Positions 36,028-47,243 of a stretch of DNA of 64,000 nucleotides are shown here, piece after piece. The notes under the pieces were generated by a model. That model had not been told where the DNA came from and ran no database searches. It saw only the letters and a list, made by a program, of their open reading frames with translations. The translations under genes were made by a program, and so were the position numbers. The stretch covers positions 682,001-746,000 of the forward strand of contig JAPEIS010000002.1 in assembly GCA_029531795.1 (NCBI GenBank). The letters are read 5' to 3'. Each line of letters begins with the position of its first letter. Position 1 is the first letter of the stretch. The stretch is from Sclerotinia nivalis (Eukaryota > Ascomycota > Leotiomycetes > Helotiales > Sclerotiniaceae).

Positions 36028-39000
36028 ATGGAGTCTGGTTCCGAGAGTCGAGGTCTCGACCTTGAGAAGGAGTTGACTTGTTCTGTAAGTTGAGAATTAA
36101 TCTTTCTACATCCTAAAACCAGAAAGTCTTACCCCGCAAACTGTACAGGGCTGGGCTTGCATCCGCAGCCGCATCTCGAGGAATAGGTATTAATTCTAAC
36201 TTGGTCGTAGATTTGCACAGAGGTTCTATATCAACCATTGACGTTACTGGATTGTCTGCATACCTTTTGCGGCTCTTGTCTTAAGGAATGGTTTTCATGG
36301 CAACTTGTCTCCGTACACAATGCCCAAACTCCCATTCCGCCCGGCGGTACACCATATACATGCCCATCATGTCGCGCACCAGTTCGAGATACGAAACACA
36401 GCTCCACGATAGCAACTTTACTGGAGATGTTCTTAGCGCGGAGTCCGGAGAAGGCCAGGACGGCGGAAGAGAAGGAGGAAGTTGCTACGAAATACAAGGT
36501 TGGGGATAAAGTGTTACCAAAATGGGAGCAAAAGGAAAAGAGCCCAAGAGAAAGAATGTTAGAGGACGAGGATAGAATATTGTTGGAGGAAGTAAGAGAT
36601 TTGAGTTTGAGAGAAGTGGGAGTGGAAAGTTCCGAGGCAAGGAGGGAAAGAAGGAGGCGGGAGCGGGATGGCGAGAGGTCGCATGGTTCGAGACGTCATT
36701 CAAGTCGTGATAATAGTAGGGATAGCAGGAATACAGATGATGCGGATCGACGAAGGCGAAGAGAAGAGCATCATGAAAGGAGAAGAGCCAGACAAGGAAC
36801 CTCTGCGTTGAGGGCGGAACCCGACCACAGCGACTCCGAAGGCCGAAGAAGGGGGTACAGTGAGGCTGAATCAATAAGGAGACATGAAGAAACAAGCCGG
36901 TCTGCAGCGCGACAGATAGAACATCAATCATCTTTACGGTCACTTATCAGTTCTTCTGATATTGATTCTAGGGAGATGGAAGAAGAGATTCTACGACAAA
37001 TTAGAGAGGAAGGTTTACTGGATGGTATTGACCTTGAGAATATCGACGTTAACCAGGAGGATCAGATTAGTGAGAGAATAGCGGAAGCTTTCAGACGGCG
37101 ACAAGAAGAGAGATCTAGGCTTGAATCATCTAGAAGGAGCGAGAGTGATACGACGGACAGACGAAGACCATCTCCTCGAGTATCACCCACAGATTCTGGA
37201 AGAGAAACGTCTGGTGACGATGCTCCCACAACTACAAGTCGACGTAGAAACCAGTCCTCCTCACCAAGGTCAGGTAGTTTTAGTAATGAACAAAGCAGAC
37301 CACCGCCATCTATAAGCGCAGTACATGCAAATCTCCTAGAGGTTGGCCCAATATCTGGAGGACGTAGAAGACAGCGGACTTTAAGCGCGCCACGAAGTTC
37401 AACAGTACCTGTACCCGTATTTACACCCGAAACGAGGCCCGCCGCTTTGTCTCAGACCGATTTGAGCATTGTGCCTCGGACCTCTTCTATGCAAACATCT
37501 CAACCTTTCAGGGCCCATGCGAGGAGGAGCACTGACTCCAATGTGCGACGATTGAGTGAATCATCAACAGTTAGAGAACAGCAACCACAAACAGGCTCCA
37601 CCACACGGTCATCTAACAGTAACTTTGTTGCATCTTCCTCAAATTCAACACCAAGAACATCAGGCAACAGTTTGCTAGAAAGATCTCATTTGGACGATAT
37701 GGCTGAGATGCCTGCTCCATTAAGCACTCGTGCTCATGCCCCAGCAGACATCTTCATAGCCTCAGCTGTTCCTGCATTCGTTCCATACATGGATGACTCA
37801 TTAGTCCCTGCACCGCTTTCACCACATACCCCTAATCATCTATCACTCTTCGATAAAGCCGCTGCTTTATCAAGTGGTAGCAGACCAAGTTCTTCTCATT
37901 CTGTTGGATCTAAGCCACGAACACAGCTCTACCCTGAACCATCAATAGCATGTAGAAGATGTCAGAAAACTCATATTGAATATGAGCTGCACTATAACTG
38001 CTCAGCTTGCTTGCGTGGCAATTATAATATCTGTCTATCATGCTACCGTTCCGGTGCAGGGTGTCTACACTGGTTCGGATTTGGCTACTCCGCGTGGACA
38101 AACTGGGAAAATCAAATGCAAGCTGGGAAGATACCACAAGGTGCAGAAAGGCCACACATGCTCACAGCAAATCGTTATCTAGCACCCAAGATGACGGCCG
38201 GTGGAGCGGATGGTCGCAAAACTCTCACTACAGAAGATCCTCAGAAGCGTCTTCAAAGTGGTGCATTTTGCGCAAGTTGCCTGGCTTGGACAAATGAATG
38301 TTACTGGCGCTGCGATATTTGCAACCATGGTGATTGGGGATTTTGCAATCTATGCGTCAACCAAGGAAGATCATGTACGCATTCCCTTCTACCTTTGACG
38401 TACAAACCATCGGATTCATACAAGCCTCCCTTGTCTCCGATGCACGGACAACAGCTTCCACAATCTGCAACTATTCTAAAAGGACCTGGTGTCATTGACG
38501 TGGGCAATTTCAAACCTCTCACCTTCTCTACCAATTGCGATATTTGCCGCTATCCGATTCAACCTTCTTCCACACGTTACCATTGCTACTCTTGCATCAG
38601 TGCCGTTCCAGGCACTCAACCCGGTGACTATGATATATGCTCGACCTGCTACCCAAAGCTGGTCACATCTCGTCGAATCAGCGTCGAAAATGGCCATAAT
38701 GGGTGGCGACGTTGTTTACAGGGTCACCGTATGGTAATCGTGGGATTCGAGGATGATCGTGGTGGTCAACGTAGAGTTATGGTCCAAGACCTCGTTGGTG
38801 GTCATGGCCTTGACACTGATCCCATGCTTTACCCCTCAACCGATTTTACAGCGCCCAAATTACAGAAATGGAGTTGGGGACAAGATAATGATACTTTTGT
38901 TAAACTCGTCACGACCGATCCATCTAAAACTGCACCAACATCAGTTCCAGGACTAACGATTGAGCAATCATTCCCGCCTGATGGTGGAATCGGGATGTCG

Positions 39001-39189
39001 AGTTTGGCGATTTGGAGTTGGTGGCCTGCGGAGGGGGCGAGTGATGAATTAATGTTTCCGAAGGGGGCCGAAGTAAGGGAGTGTAAGGATGTTAATGGAG
39101 ATTGGTTTTGGGGATGCTATATGGGTGGAAAGGGATTGTTTCCCGCGCCTTATGTGAGGGTTTTGGAAGACGCAGGTGCCGTTAATTAA
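36028..39189 (+). CDS. RING finger / triple zinc-binding (ZZ-like) / SH3-like protein, probable E3 ubiquitin ligase
   Basis: Exons 36028-36084 and 36211-39189, phase 0, 1011 residues. The first intron splits the RING: C18-S-I-C21 is formed only by splicing, followed by C34, H36, C39, C42, C70 and C73, a complete C3HC4 set. A charged Arg/Glu/Ser region follows (about 115-330), then a disordered Ser-rich middle. Three Cys-rich modules follow. The first (about 600-650) has CRRCQKTHIEYELHYNCSAC and NICLSCYRSG. The second (about 705-745) has CASCLAWTNECYWRCDIC. The third (about 796-850) has CDICRYPIQPSSTRYHCYSC and YDICSTCYPK; they are ZZ-like. The C-terminus (about 950-1008) looks like an SH3 fold: ALYDY is replaced by AIWSWWPAEGASDELMF, then GAEVRECKDVNGDWFWGCYM and GKGLFPAPYVRVL. 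Substrates are unknown. Confidence 0.85.
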
Positions 39190-39842
39190 TCAGGAGGTGG
39201 CAGCTTGGTTTTATTTAAGGATGTGCTGAGCATCCGGGAATTAGTTAGAGGGGAATAGGGAAAGGGGTTATGACGTTTCATGATATGCATGATCTATGAG
39301 ACGTTGATGATTTTGATGAGGGGGAGGAGTATTTGAATGTCTCGTATATATCCACAATCTATCTGAGTTTAGCGAAGCTAGAAATTTATATTCTGAATTA
39401 CACCTAAAATCTCTTAGATCATTTACGTTGTCTAGTAATTCGTGATGCAGTTATTGTAGACAAAATATGGTTCCGGATTTCTATTTGATAAATAGGCGGT
39501 TCTAGCATACCCCGCATTCTTGATGAGAGGTGGATCACAGACGATGACTCAATATAAAACGAGTCTTCAAAATTGATACATCACGAATGTTTTGTGAGGT
39601 GGATTATATTTCATTGTTATAAGTCAGTTCTTTCAATTATCGCAACTTTTGTTTTATGCTTGGTGTTGCGTTCAATCACATCATTTTGCTCTGGATCGTC
39701 TATCACCTCGTGCTCTACCGGATAGTTGTAATACATTACAAGCTTTTGCTTTCTCGTGAAGTCTGGAGACTGATTTTGAGAAGATAGTATATTGAGCCTC
39801 GAAACTTTAGATATTTAGAACCGGATCATTGACCTGAACAAG
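39190..39842. other. Intergenic between co-oriented genes
   Basis: 653 bp, AT-rich, containing the 3' flank of the RING gene and the promoter of the GNAT-type gene. Nothing else recognised. Confidence 0.4.
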
Positions 39843-41053
39843 ATGGGAGATAGCGCAGAGCAATCCCACAACTCTTCCCTTAGCAGCGTCGAGCATGAAG
39901 GGAATATGAATATCACATTCGAGTCACCAACTCCCTCTTCGCTAGTCAATGAGGTTCAATTCTATATTCATCCCCAAAAAACTATTTCCGAAACTTTAAT
40001 TCCAATTCTATACGAACATCTACCATATAGCAATCCCATCTACAGCCGAATGCTCGCTCCCCACAATACTCCCTCTCGACATTGTCTCTTCGCTGCCACA
40101 TTTCCTCCATATGGTCAAGTTCCCGCACTATACACTATTCTCTTCTCCGATCGATCCCGCAAAACCGAATCTCAGATCTGGGTTTTTAATCCGCTGATCA
40201 CGCCATCCTACCCGCAACCTCTTTCTCAAGAAAACACATCTCTCCTAGCCATCCACATCAAAACGCTTCTAAAATCCCTAAAAGAAACTGTTATCCCAGA
40301 AGCTCCGGGTCATCCCTTCGACCCAATTCTCAAATTTGCGTGTCTACACGAAACCATCACAAATACTCTTACCACTCTCCTTCAATCTCAATCTCAATCG
40401 CAGTCCCAATCCACATCTTCTCCAATTATCGCCCACCACACCCGCTGGAATCTCTATCTAATCCCCACTAACCTCTCCTCATCCCACGATTTACAACCCC
40501 CTTTCACCATATCCCGTGTTCCACCCGAACATATACATCTCGTGGTCTCAACGTCCTCCATTCCTCGAGAACCTAGTACACTACTTGCGCAACCTTCGCT
40601 TTGTCTTTTGACTGCTGAGGGAGAAATGATTGCTTGGGCTTTTATTGGCATTGATGGCACACGTGAGTACAAGCTCTTTGATTTCATGCTTTCCGATCAC
40701 AATACCATTGCATCTCCCCTTTCGTATTTCAACCACTCCCGTCTTCCAATCTCTCTTTATCTCCCACCCATCCATATATCCAAGCTAAGGACTAACACCC
40801 CAAAGTCGCAACCCTATACGTACAACCCTCACACCGAGGTCAAGGCCTAGCAACCCACATTGCGCGCTTACTAGTCCATCGTCTCGGACGTGGAGAATTC
40901 AGGGATCTAGGGTTTACTGGAGAGAGTAGGTGGGTGCATGCAGATGTTAAGGATGGGAATGGTGGGAGTGAGGGTGTTATGAGGGGACTTGGGGGGAAGA
41001 AAAGTTGGGTGAGTAGTTATTTCTGGGTTGATTGTGAGGGTTTGGATTTTTGA
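39843..41053 (+). CDS. GNAT-type N-acetyltransferase-like protein
   Basis: Exons 39843-40662 and 40806-41053 give 355 residues. Intron removal creates EMIAWAFIGIDGT followed by LATLYVQPSHRGQGLATHIA, which is beta4 plus motif A (R/Q-x-x-G-x-G/A as RGQGLA) of the GNAT fold, the acetyl-CoA pyrophosphate-binding loop. The remaining C-terminal part ends KKSWVSSYFWVDCEGLDF. The N-terminal half (LVNEVQFYIHPQKTISETLI, YSRMLAP, FPPYGQVPALYTI) is less recognisable, as in fungal GNAT relatives of the FR47/glycine N-acyltransferase kind. An SQ-repeat linker (about residues 180-190) is coded by a CAATCT repeat. Substrate unknown. If the intron is not removed the frame ends at a stop at 40850 and motif A is lost, so splicing is required. 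Confidence 0.8.
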
Positions 41054-42220
41054 GGAGATGGGACTATATATGGATGGATGGATGGATAGATGAATGGGTG
41101 GAAAGATGAGAAGAGGTTATAAATGATGAGGAGAAGAAGTTTGTAGAAAGGAAGTGATATAATAAAGATGGTAGGTACACATCAAAACATAAACGAAAAC
41201 TAGTTTTAGAAGAAGATAGATTTGGAGTTCTGGTATCATCAAATATGTCTCGAAGCTATATAGTTGCGTGCTTCTCAAAGACTTAACTTCCAGTTACCTC
41301 AAGAGATCAGCTATAACTCACTGTCTCCAACTGCTCAGTGAGTAAACTGCATACAAATCACCGATTTAATTTTGGAGATCTTTTTATTCACGTTTGATCA
41401 ATGTTGTTTTTGCTCAACCAACTCAAAGCTTACCTTTGAATTTTCATTTTAGGAGATGCAACGAGGATGTTTTCCTCTGAGCAGTGCTCTCCTCCTCCTC
41501 CTCCTCCTCCTCCTCTCCCCGTTTTGAAAAGTTTTTGCAATGATATTTGGGCTTAACGATACCACGACATATATTATATTACATTAGACATAAACATAAA
41601 TATAAATTCAAACCAGAGTTGCACTCATACCACTGAGTAGTGAGTACAGATCGCAAGATTCGGAGATGGGCAGAAGATGTTTTTATAATTCATACTTGAA
41701 TTTTCTTTCTAATGTAGAATAGGGATTCAGTATCTGATGGAAAAGAAAAATAGAATGGACGGTTGGGTTTTCTCTTTTGCAGATCTTTCATTTCTGGACT
41801 GCAAGGTGAGTGCCTTTGATACACCCACCCATGGCTAAGGAAACAAATATTCATTGTGCGGACCTCCCACTTGGAGCAATGGTGGATCAAAATACAATCT
41901 TGAATCGTTTCATGGAGATACATGTGAACATACGGCACTAATAGGTATGTGATTCAGGGTAGTTCTGGACCCTTTGGATAAACTGATTTGATCGAGCAAG
42001 CAGGTATCTATGATATACAATCCACGAGTGCGCCGATTGAAATAGCCAAACCCAATATTTCCAGACGCCAATCCACATACTTCCGTAGAGATATAATACC
42101 ATCCATGTTTTCCCTACCATTCATATACCCATGATGAAACCCCCGCTAATATAACACACAAATCTAATATCCCATCCATACACCGCCGTATGCCCAAATT
42201 TTCGCCTTATCCCGTTCGGC
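41054..42220. other. Intergenic between convergent genes with simple repeats
   Basis: 1.17 kb holding the 3' flanks of the GNAT-type gene and the first DUF5672 gene. It contains a TGGA run at about 41070-41090 and a CTC run at 41488-41515. No coding-like frame. Confidence 0.45.
41488..41515. repeat. (CTC)n microsatellite
   Basis: About nine tandem CTC/CCT units on the plus strand. Confidence 0.85.
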
Positions 42221-43409
42221 TCATTCGCCCTCTTTCTTGTCTTTGATTATTTCTCCCTTCTTGTTATCCCCTGCGCACCTTTCCCTCTCCAACTTCATTG
42301 GCATTATCATCGACAATTCAGGACAATATTCAAAAATCTTCTTCCTATGATCTGGGTCCTTCCACACATCTTCCGGAAGCACTTTTCCTCCATCTCGTAC
42401 ATGATATCCCATAGGACGATCATGATATCTATCTTCGACCGAAAAATGATCTTCTTTTTCACCACTAGCAACTCGTGCTCCTGGTAATAACGGAATTCGT
42501 TTCCCGAACCACTCATCTTCGGGGGCCGTGTCGTTGATTCGGGATTGAAATCCAAGTATCTTTCTCACTGTTGAAATTCTTCGGAATGAAAGACCGCCAT
42601 TTCCTGCAAAATGATCGTTCGCGATTCTATATGAGTATATGTTAGTTTATGTCTTGAATAATAGTACAATGTTTGAGCTCAAGAGTATCTCTTACCTAGG
42701 AGCACCAGCCCAATCATAGTCTAACCAATCATTCAAACTTTCTTCCGAATTTCCACACATGATACTATCCGACTCGAATTTAAGCAACCATTCGACTTCG
42801 GGCAGAAATTCCTCGTAGAATCGAATATCCGTAAGGACTCTGAATACATCCTCTTTACTATCAACCTTCCAGGGTTTCGGAAGAACAATCAAATCCAGCT
42901 TGCCATTAGCCTTATGATATTGTGTAGCGAAACTGCGGGACACAGTTGTGACGCTCTTATTTGTGCCGATAAACACAAAGCGCCAATCCGGTGGCACAAC
43001 GGAAATCATATGTAGAATTTGTGGGACCAAGTGAGGAATAGGTCTGCCTTCGATGAGGAGTGCAACTTTGGAGGCATTGAATTGCTCGCGCGGGTCGTGG
43101 CTCGAATACCAGTCTACTTTGATGGCGGGGATCTTGTCGACAGCAGAGGATATTCGGTCCTTGATATGTTCTTCAACAACCGGCCGGTATCGCGGAAAGA
43201 AATGCGCTAACCACCACCTATATACTGAGTGATTAGACTTTATTCTTTGGACTTTGAGGTATGTCTCTAAAGTTCTGAGGTCTGAGGCAAGGCTGGATTG
43301 GGCGCAATACTTACGTTGCTATCAGAGATATCAACAACAGAATTCTGGTTTTATTTACGACCAATACACCATTACCCCAATGACCGGGGCGAGCAGTCGA
43401 AGACGACAT
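42221..43409 (-). CDS. DUF5672 protein A, putative type II glycosyltransferase
   Basis: Exons 43409-43315, 43217-42696 and 42626-42221, all in frame, 340 residues. A short cytoplasmic N-terminus is followed by a signal-anchor helix (TRILLLISLIATWWLAHFF, about 18-36) completed by the first splice, the topology of Golgi glycosyltransferases. The DUF5672 core follows: ASKVALLIEGRPIPHLVPQI, ISVVPPDWRFVFIG, then WLLKFESDSIMCGNSEESL, in which the S-D-S may serve as a DxD-like nucleotide-sugar/metal site. Next come DWLDYDWAGAP, GNGGLSFRR and PEDEWFGKR (ED..W, the usual position of the catalytic acid), and MGYHVRDGG. Enzyme activity for DUF5672 is not established to my knowledge; the fold assignment is inference. 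It ends in a Lys-rich tail. Confidence 0.85.
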
Positions 43410-44345
43410 GATTTTCTCACAGGAAGAAAATATGTAGAGTATGATTCTTGCGGAAGGAGCAGAATAGGTGAATGAAGAGAGGTGCAACCCGTGTGCCGGA
43501 ATAGTAACGCAAGAACGAGGATCCAAAAAAACATAAGAATTGTAATTGGGCTAGAATTGTGAAATTGATTCGGTCTACGACCTTACATGGATGTGCATGG
43601 TGACACCTCTCTCAATCTAACACAGTAGGTGAATGTGCGGATTTGATAGAGGGGAGATATGATGTGGTGCGAGAGAGAATATAGGAAGCTGAATTATTAT
43701 TTTAAGCCACGAGATTTAAAACGTGTATTGGGCATTTAATATTATGAAGGCATGTAATTATCCGATTCTTGTATGCCCCAAATTTCAATTCCTTACCTGT
43801 GTGTCCCCCGCGTCCGAAACCTCTGCGTACATCTTTTTCAATGAATAAATTTCTTACTATCAAAGTCTATTATAGGAAATACATCTAAGCTTAAGATTCC
43901 AACTGTTGGTTATTCCTTTTGAAGATGTAGATAGGTACACGTACGCCGCCACCATTTTCCAAATGGGTAATAATCCATATGCTTCAAATTTACTAATTGG
44001 GATATGTGTAAGGAAAAAGATATCATTTCCGGACGTTTCCTGTGGGGGTTTATGATTTGAAAAGAAAGTTGCAAGACATGATGGCTATTATGGGGAATGT
44101 GGAAAGCCCTTTATTTACACTTTTCGCTTCCCGCCACCAAGAAGAATTCTTGGAATCAGTATGGTGAGAAGAGGAGGCAATCACGATATTCATAGTACAG
44201 GGCAAAACTGGAAAGGAGAATCACAAAGAATTATAGCTAATCGATCTATCTAATAACCGGTAACTCCATATCATCTACAATAAAGACCCTTTTCACATGA
44301 AATAGCCGAACCCCTATCATTATTTACTAGTCATGCCATGCCATA
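43410..44345. other. Intergenic between two minus-strand DUF5672 genes
   Basis: 936 bp containing the promoter of gene A (start at 43409) and the 3' flank of gene B. AT-rich; nothing else recognised. Confidence 0.4.
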
Positions 44346-45709
44346 TTACCATCCCACTCCTCCATTTTCAAAAGTAGGAAACTCCCTTCCATGATGCGGT
44401 ACAGAACACAATCTATATTCAGGACACCAATCAAGTAGTTTATCCATCTGATCTTCCTTCCACTTGTGCACGCGATGTAGTCCCAATGGGTGTGGATAAT
44501 CGATGGATTCAACACTGAATGTACGAGTAACTTCTTCCGCAGGTAAATTAATTGCACCATCGTCTTCTGGATCAATGCCGATGTTCTCTTCATCGTCTTG
44601 TAACTTGCGTAGCCTGAATTATATTGTTAGTGTATTTCCATGAAATAAAAAACCTGGACGTACTTTTCTTGAAACCATCGATCTTCTGCCATTTCTTCCT
44701 CTGGTTCCTCCTCCTTCTGTTCTCTCTTCTCATTCTTCTTCCCATTTCCTTTCTCTTGCTCCTTCTTACCATTTTGCTTGCCTCCGTTCACCTTCTTATT
44801 ATCATTTTGACCTTTTGCCTTAGTCTTCTTCCTCTCACTTTCCAGCTTCTTCTTTTCGTCCTCCAATTTCTTCTTCTTCTCTTTTTCCTCCTTTTTCCTC
44901 TGTTCTTCCTCTTTCTTCTTCTGTTCTTGCTCTTTTTTCTTCCGCATCTCCTCTTTCTTCTTCTTCTCGTCCTCCTGCTTCTTGACCTCCTCAGCAAAGT
45001 CCCAAATGTCCAAAACCCTTAACATACTACTCCTTTTCCGCAAACTCAAGCCCCCTCTGTGCCCCTTATCCTTGACCGGTGTCCCAATCAAGTCATAAGC
45101 GAAAAAGTCATCGACACTCGTTGCTGCATTGGAACACAACATACTATCGCTATTGAAGAGTAGAATATGCTCTGCCGGTGCAAGATTCTCCCACAGCCAT
45201 GTATCCGTCATGAATTTATTTCTGGCTTTGAGGTCGGTAAAGAGAACTGATTGTGGCAGATTACGTATTTGAATGAGGCCTTGTGCAAGATATCGAGAGA
45301 GTGCCGCAGATGTGGAAAACCGGCCAACTTCTTCGATGGGAGTATAAATTAGAATTGGCCATGTGGGGCCGAGAACGCTGCCAAAGTGAAGTACGAGAGG
45401 TATCACTTCAGGACGATAGCTGTCCTCAATTATCACCGCCACTTTATTGAAAATTGTTCCATTGAAGTAATCACCAAACTCATCTGTTACAGGCTTGGTT
45501 TCGACTGTCGCATTTGACTTCTCTCCAAAGAACAGATTCGGAAGGGAAAATGTTGGACGCGATGAGTTAAAAAACTTTGTGTGATTCGAATAGATTTCAA
45601 TGACAGTATGATTTGGATTAGAGAGCTTTACTGTCCAAATAACAATAAGGAGAAGAAACGCTCCAAATCCGATGTTCCGAGCCCGACGTTGCTGGACATC
45701 AATAGCCAT
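44346..45709 (-). CDS. DUF5672 protein B with a long Lys/Glu insert
   Basis: Exons 45709-44664 and 44613-44346 give 437 residues. A signal anchor lies at about 11-28 (NIGFGAFLLLIVIWTVKL). Core blocks match protein A and C: NKVAVIIEDSYRPEVIPLV, LLFNSDSMLCSNAATSVDDF, AYDLIGTP, RGGLSLRKR, AEDRWFQEK and, after the splice, HPLGLHRVHKWKED. Between GGLSLRKR and EDRWF, where A and C have a linker of about 15 residues, B has about 100 residues of almost pure Lys, Glu, Gln and Arg (44687-44986). Conserved motifs on both sides are intact and the frame is kept, so the gene is probably functional. The insert is predicted to form a charged helix or coiled coil facing the lumen. Four or five NxT/NxS sequons lie before residue 85. 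Confidence 0.83.
44687..44986 (-). repeat. Lys/Glu-rich low-complexity insert coding region
   Basis: About 300 bp of purine-rich sequence (on the coding strand) made of AAG, GAG, GAA and AAA codons in irregular repeats, for example KKKEEMRKKKEQEQKKKEEE. It has the look of expanded trinucleotide sequence. Confidence 0.85.
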
Positions 45710-46458
45710 GGCCTCTGACCCTACCGTCGTATTCGAAGATCTGCTCAGGACCCAAGGAATGTGTCTTCATACAAAGAATTGTTAAAGTTCACCGAAGCAT
45801 TGAGCATAAGATATGTCCGCTAGAACAAAATTTTGACCAAGTAGTGTAAGTTCAATTGATCGGCGTTAACAAGCAGATTCTTCTGCACTTGCAAGAAAGG
45901 GCTTGGCCATGAGACAGAGCATACCAAAAAATAGTTAATGAGGTCTCAGATGCTTTCGGCAAGAGAAGAAAATATGTATGGAATCGATCGCCACAAACCA
46001 TTAACTTCTTGCTTTTCCTCTTAATTCTAGATGAGCATTCTCAATTAAATGCAGGCAGAAGTGATTGAAATGCTCTGAAAAAGGGGTAACGCATAGAAAT
46101 CTCGATAACATTCACACCATCCTTTTTCTAAATTCGATATATCGGTAACTAGCTTTTAGCATTTCATAAGACATCGTGGAAATAGAGGCTGAAGTTGAGA
46201 GTATCTGAAAACAGACTTTTTTCCGCAACCAGAGAATTGGGGCATTCAAAATCAGCCGTGTTTCGGAATTTTGTATGCCCCAAGCAAATTACCCTTGCGT
46301 ACCAGAGAGGCCAAATCTCTGCATTCAGAGTGAGCTGATTTCACGACCGGGCTAATAAGCCACGAAGGAAGGAGACAGACACAGTCAGCCTCTATCACAC
46401 ATATAGGGCGGGGACAGGTTGACAGTTCCGAAAGGATACATGATCGGATATGATCGAT

Positions 46459-46490
46459 TTCTTTCCTGTCATTGATTTGACAGGAAAGAA
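46459..46490. repeat. Perfect inverted repeat, 13 bp arms and 6 nt loop
   Basis: Left arm TTCTTTCCTGTCA, loop TTGATT, right arm TGACAGGAAAGAA. No mismatch. It could form a stem-loop in RNA or be a dimeric protein-binding site. Confidence 0.8.
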
Positions 46491-46945
46491 GAGGGGTCGA
46501 GCCTGCTCGTGATATTCCAGCTTGCTAGCAGAGTGAGATGATTGAAATAACAATAATTTGAACTTGGGGTTTTGACATGCAATTCTATCGATTCACAGAA
46601 GAAAGTCCGAGTTCAAAAACGTTGAAGTTGGAGTAGTGAGTAGTGTATGTAATCTTTTTCGCATGGGCATTTTTTACCGACTTAGTGGTACTCGAGTAAT
46701 ATGCACATAATATACCCGGACGATCGCCCACTTGTTAGCTTTAGGTCTATACTTACTCCAAAGCTAGGACACTAACTTTTCCATCCCACGCTTCACTCCA
46801 ACGCTTCGCTCTACTCAAGTATCGGCATACCAAATCCGGTGAATCTCATAAATCTAGGACGAAAAGGGTAGGTGAGCTCCCTTTCCTTCCGCACAGCTAG
46901 CAGAGAACGCTTGCTCTTAGTTTCCGCTCCTGTCAAAAGGGTTTC

Positions 46946-46989
46946 CATTCATTCATCCATTCATTCATCCATTCATTCATCCATTCATT
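46946..46989. repeat. CATTCATTCATC microsatellite
   Basis: A 12 bp unit repeated about 3.7 times without mismatch, in the leader/promoter region of DUF5672 gene C. Confidence 0.9.
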
Positions 46990-47243
46990 ATGCATCCAGT
47001 CTAAACACACACCACAGTCAAAATTCAAGAACTTTAGACCGCGTCATGTTGATAATGAATTTCTTATCGCTGTGATGTGACATTTTTGGGGAAATTCGCT
47101 TCTAATTTTGACTTCTTACAGCTAGCTAGCTACCGACCTATATACTATTGAATTGCGCGGTTTTTGGCCCTACAAATTGGCATCTGATTGAAACCACAAA
47201 CCCCTTGAGCCCATTGCGGCAAATCAAATCAACTATCGCAATC

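Larger units (their letters stand above)
45710..47243. promoter_or_regulatory. Divergent promoter region of DUF5672 genes B and C
   Basis: 1.5 kb between the start codons of two genes of the same family that point away from each other. It contains a perfect hairpin-forming inverted repeat (46459-46490) and a 12 bp-unit microsatellite (46946-46989). Confidence 0.5.

Noticed and set aside
44624..45022. Very Leu/Phe-rich plus-strand frame
   Set aside because: It is the exact reverse complement of the Lys/Glu-coding insert of DUF5672 gene B; AAG/GAG runs read backwards give CTT/CTC.
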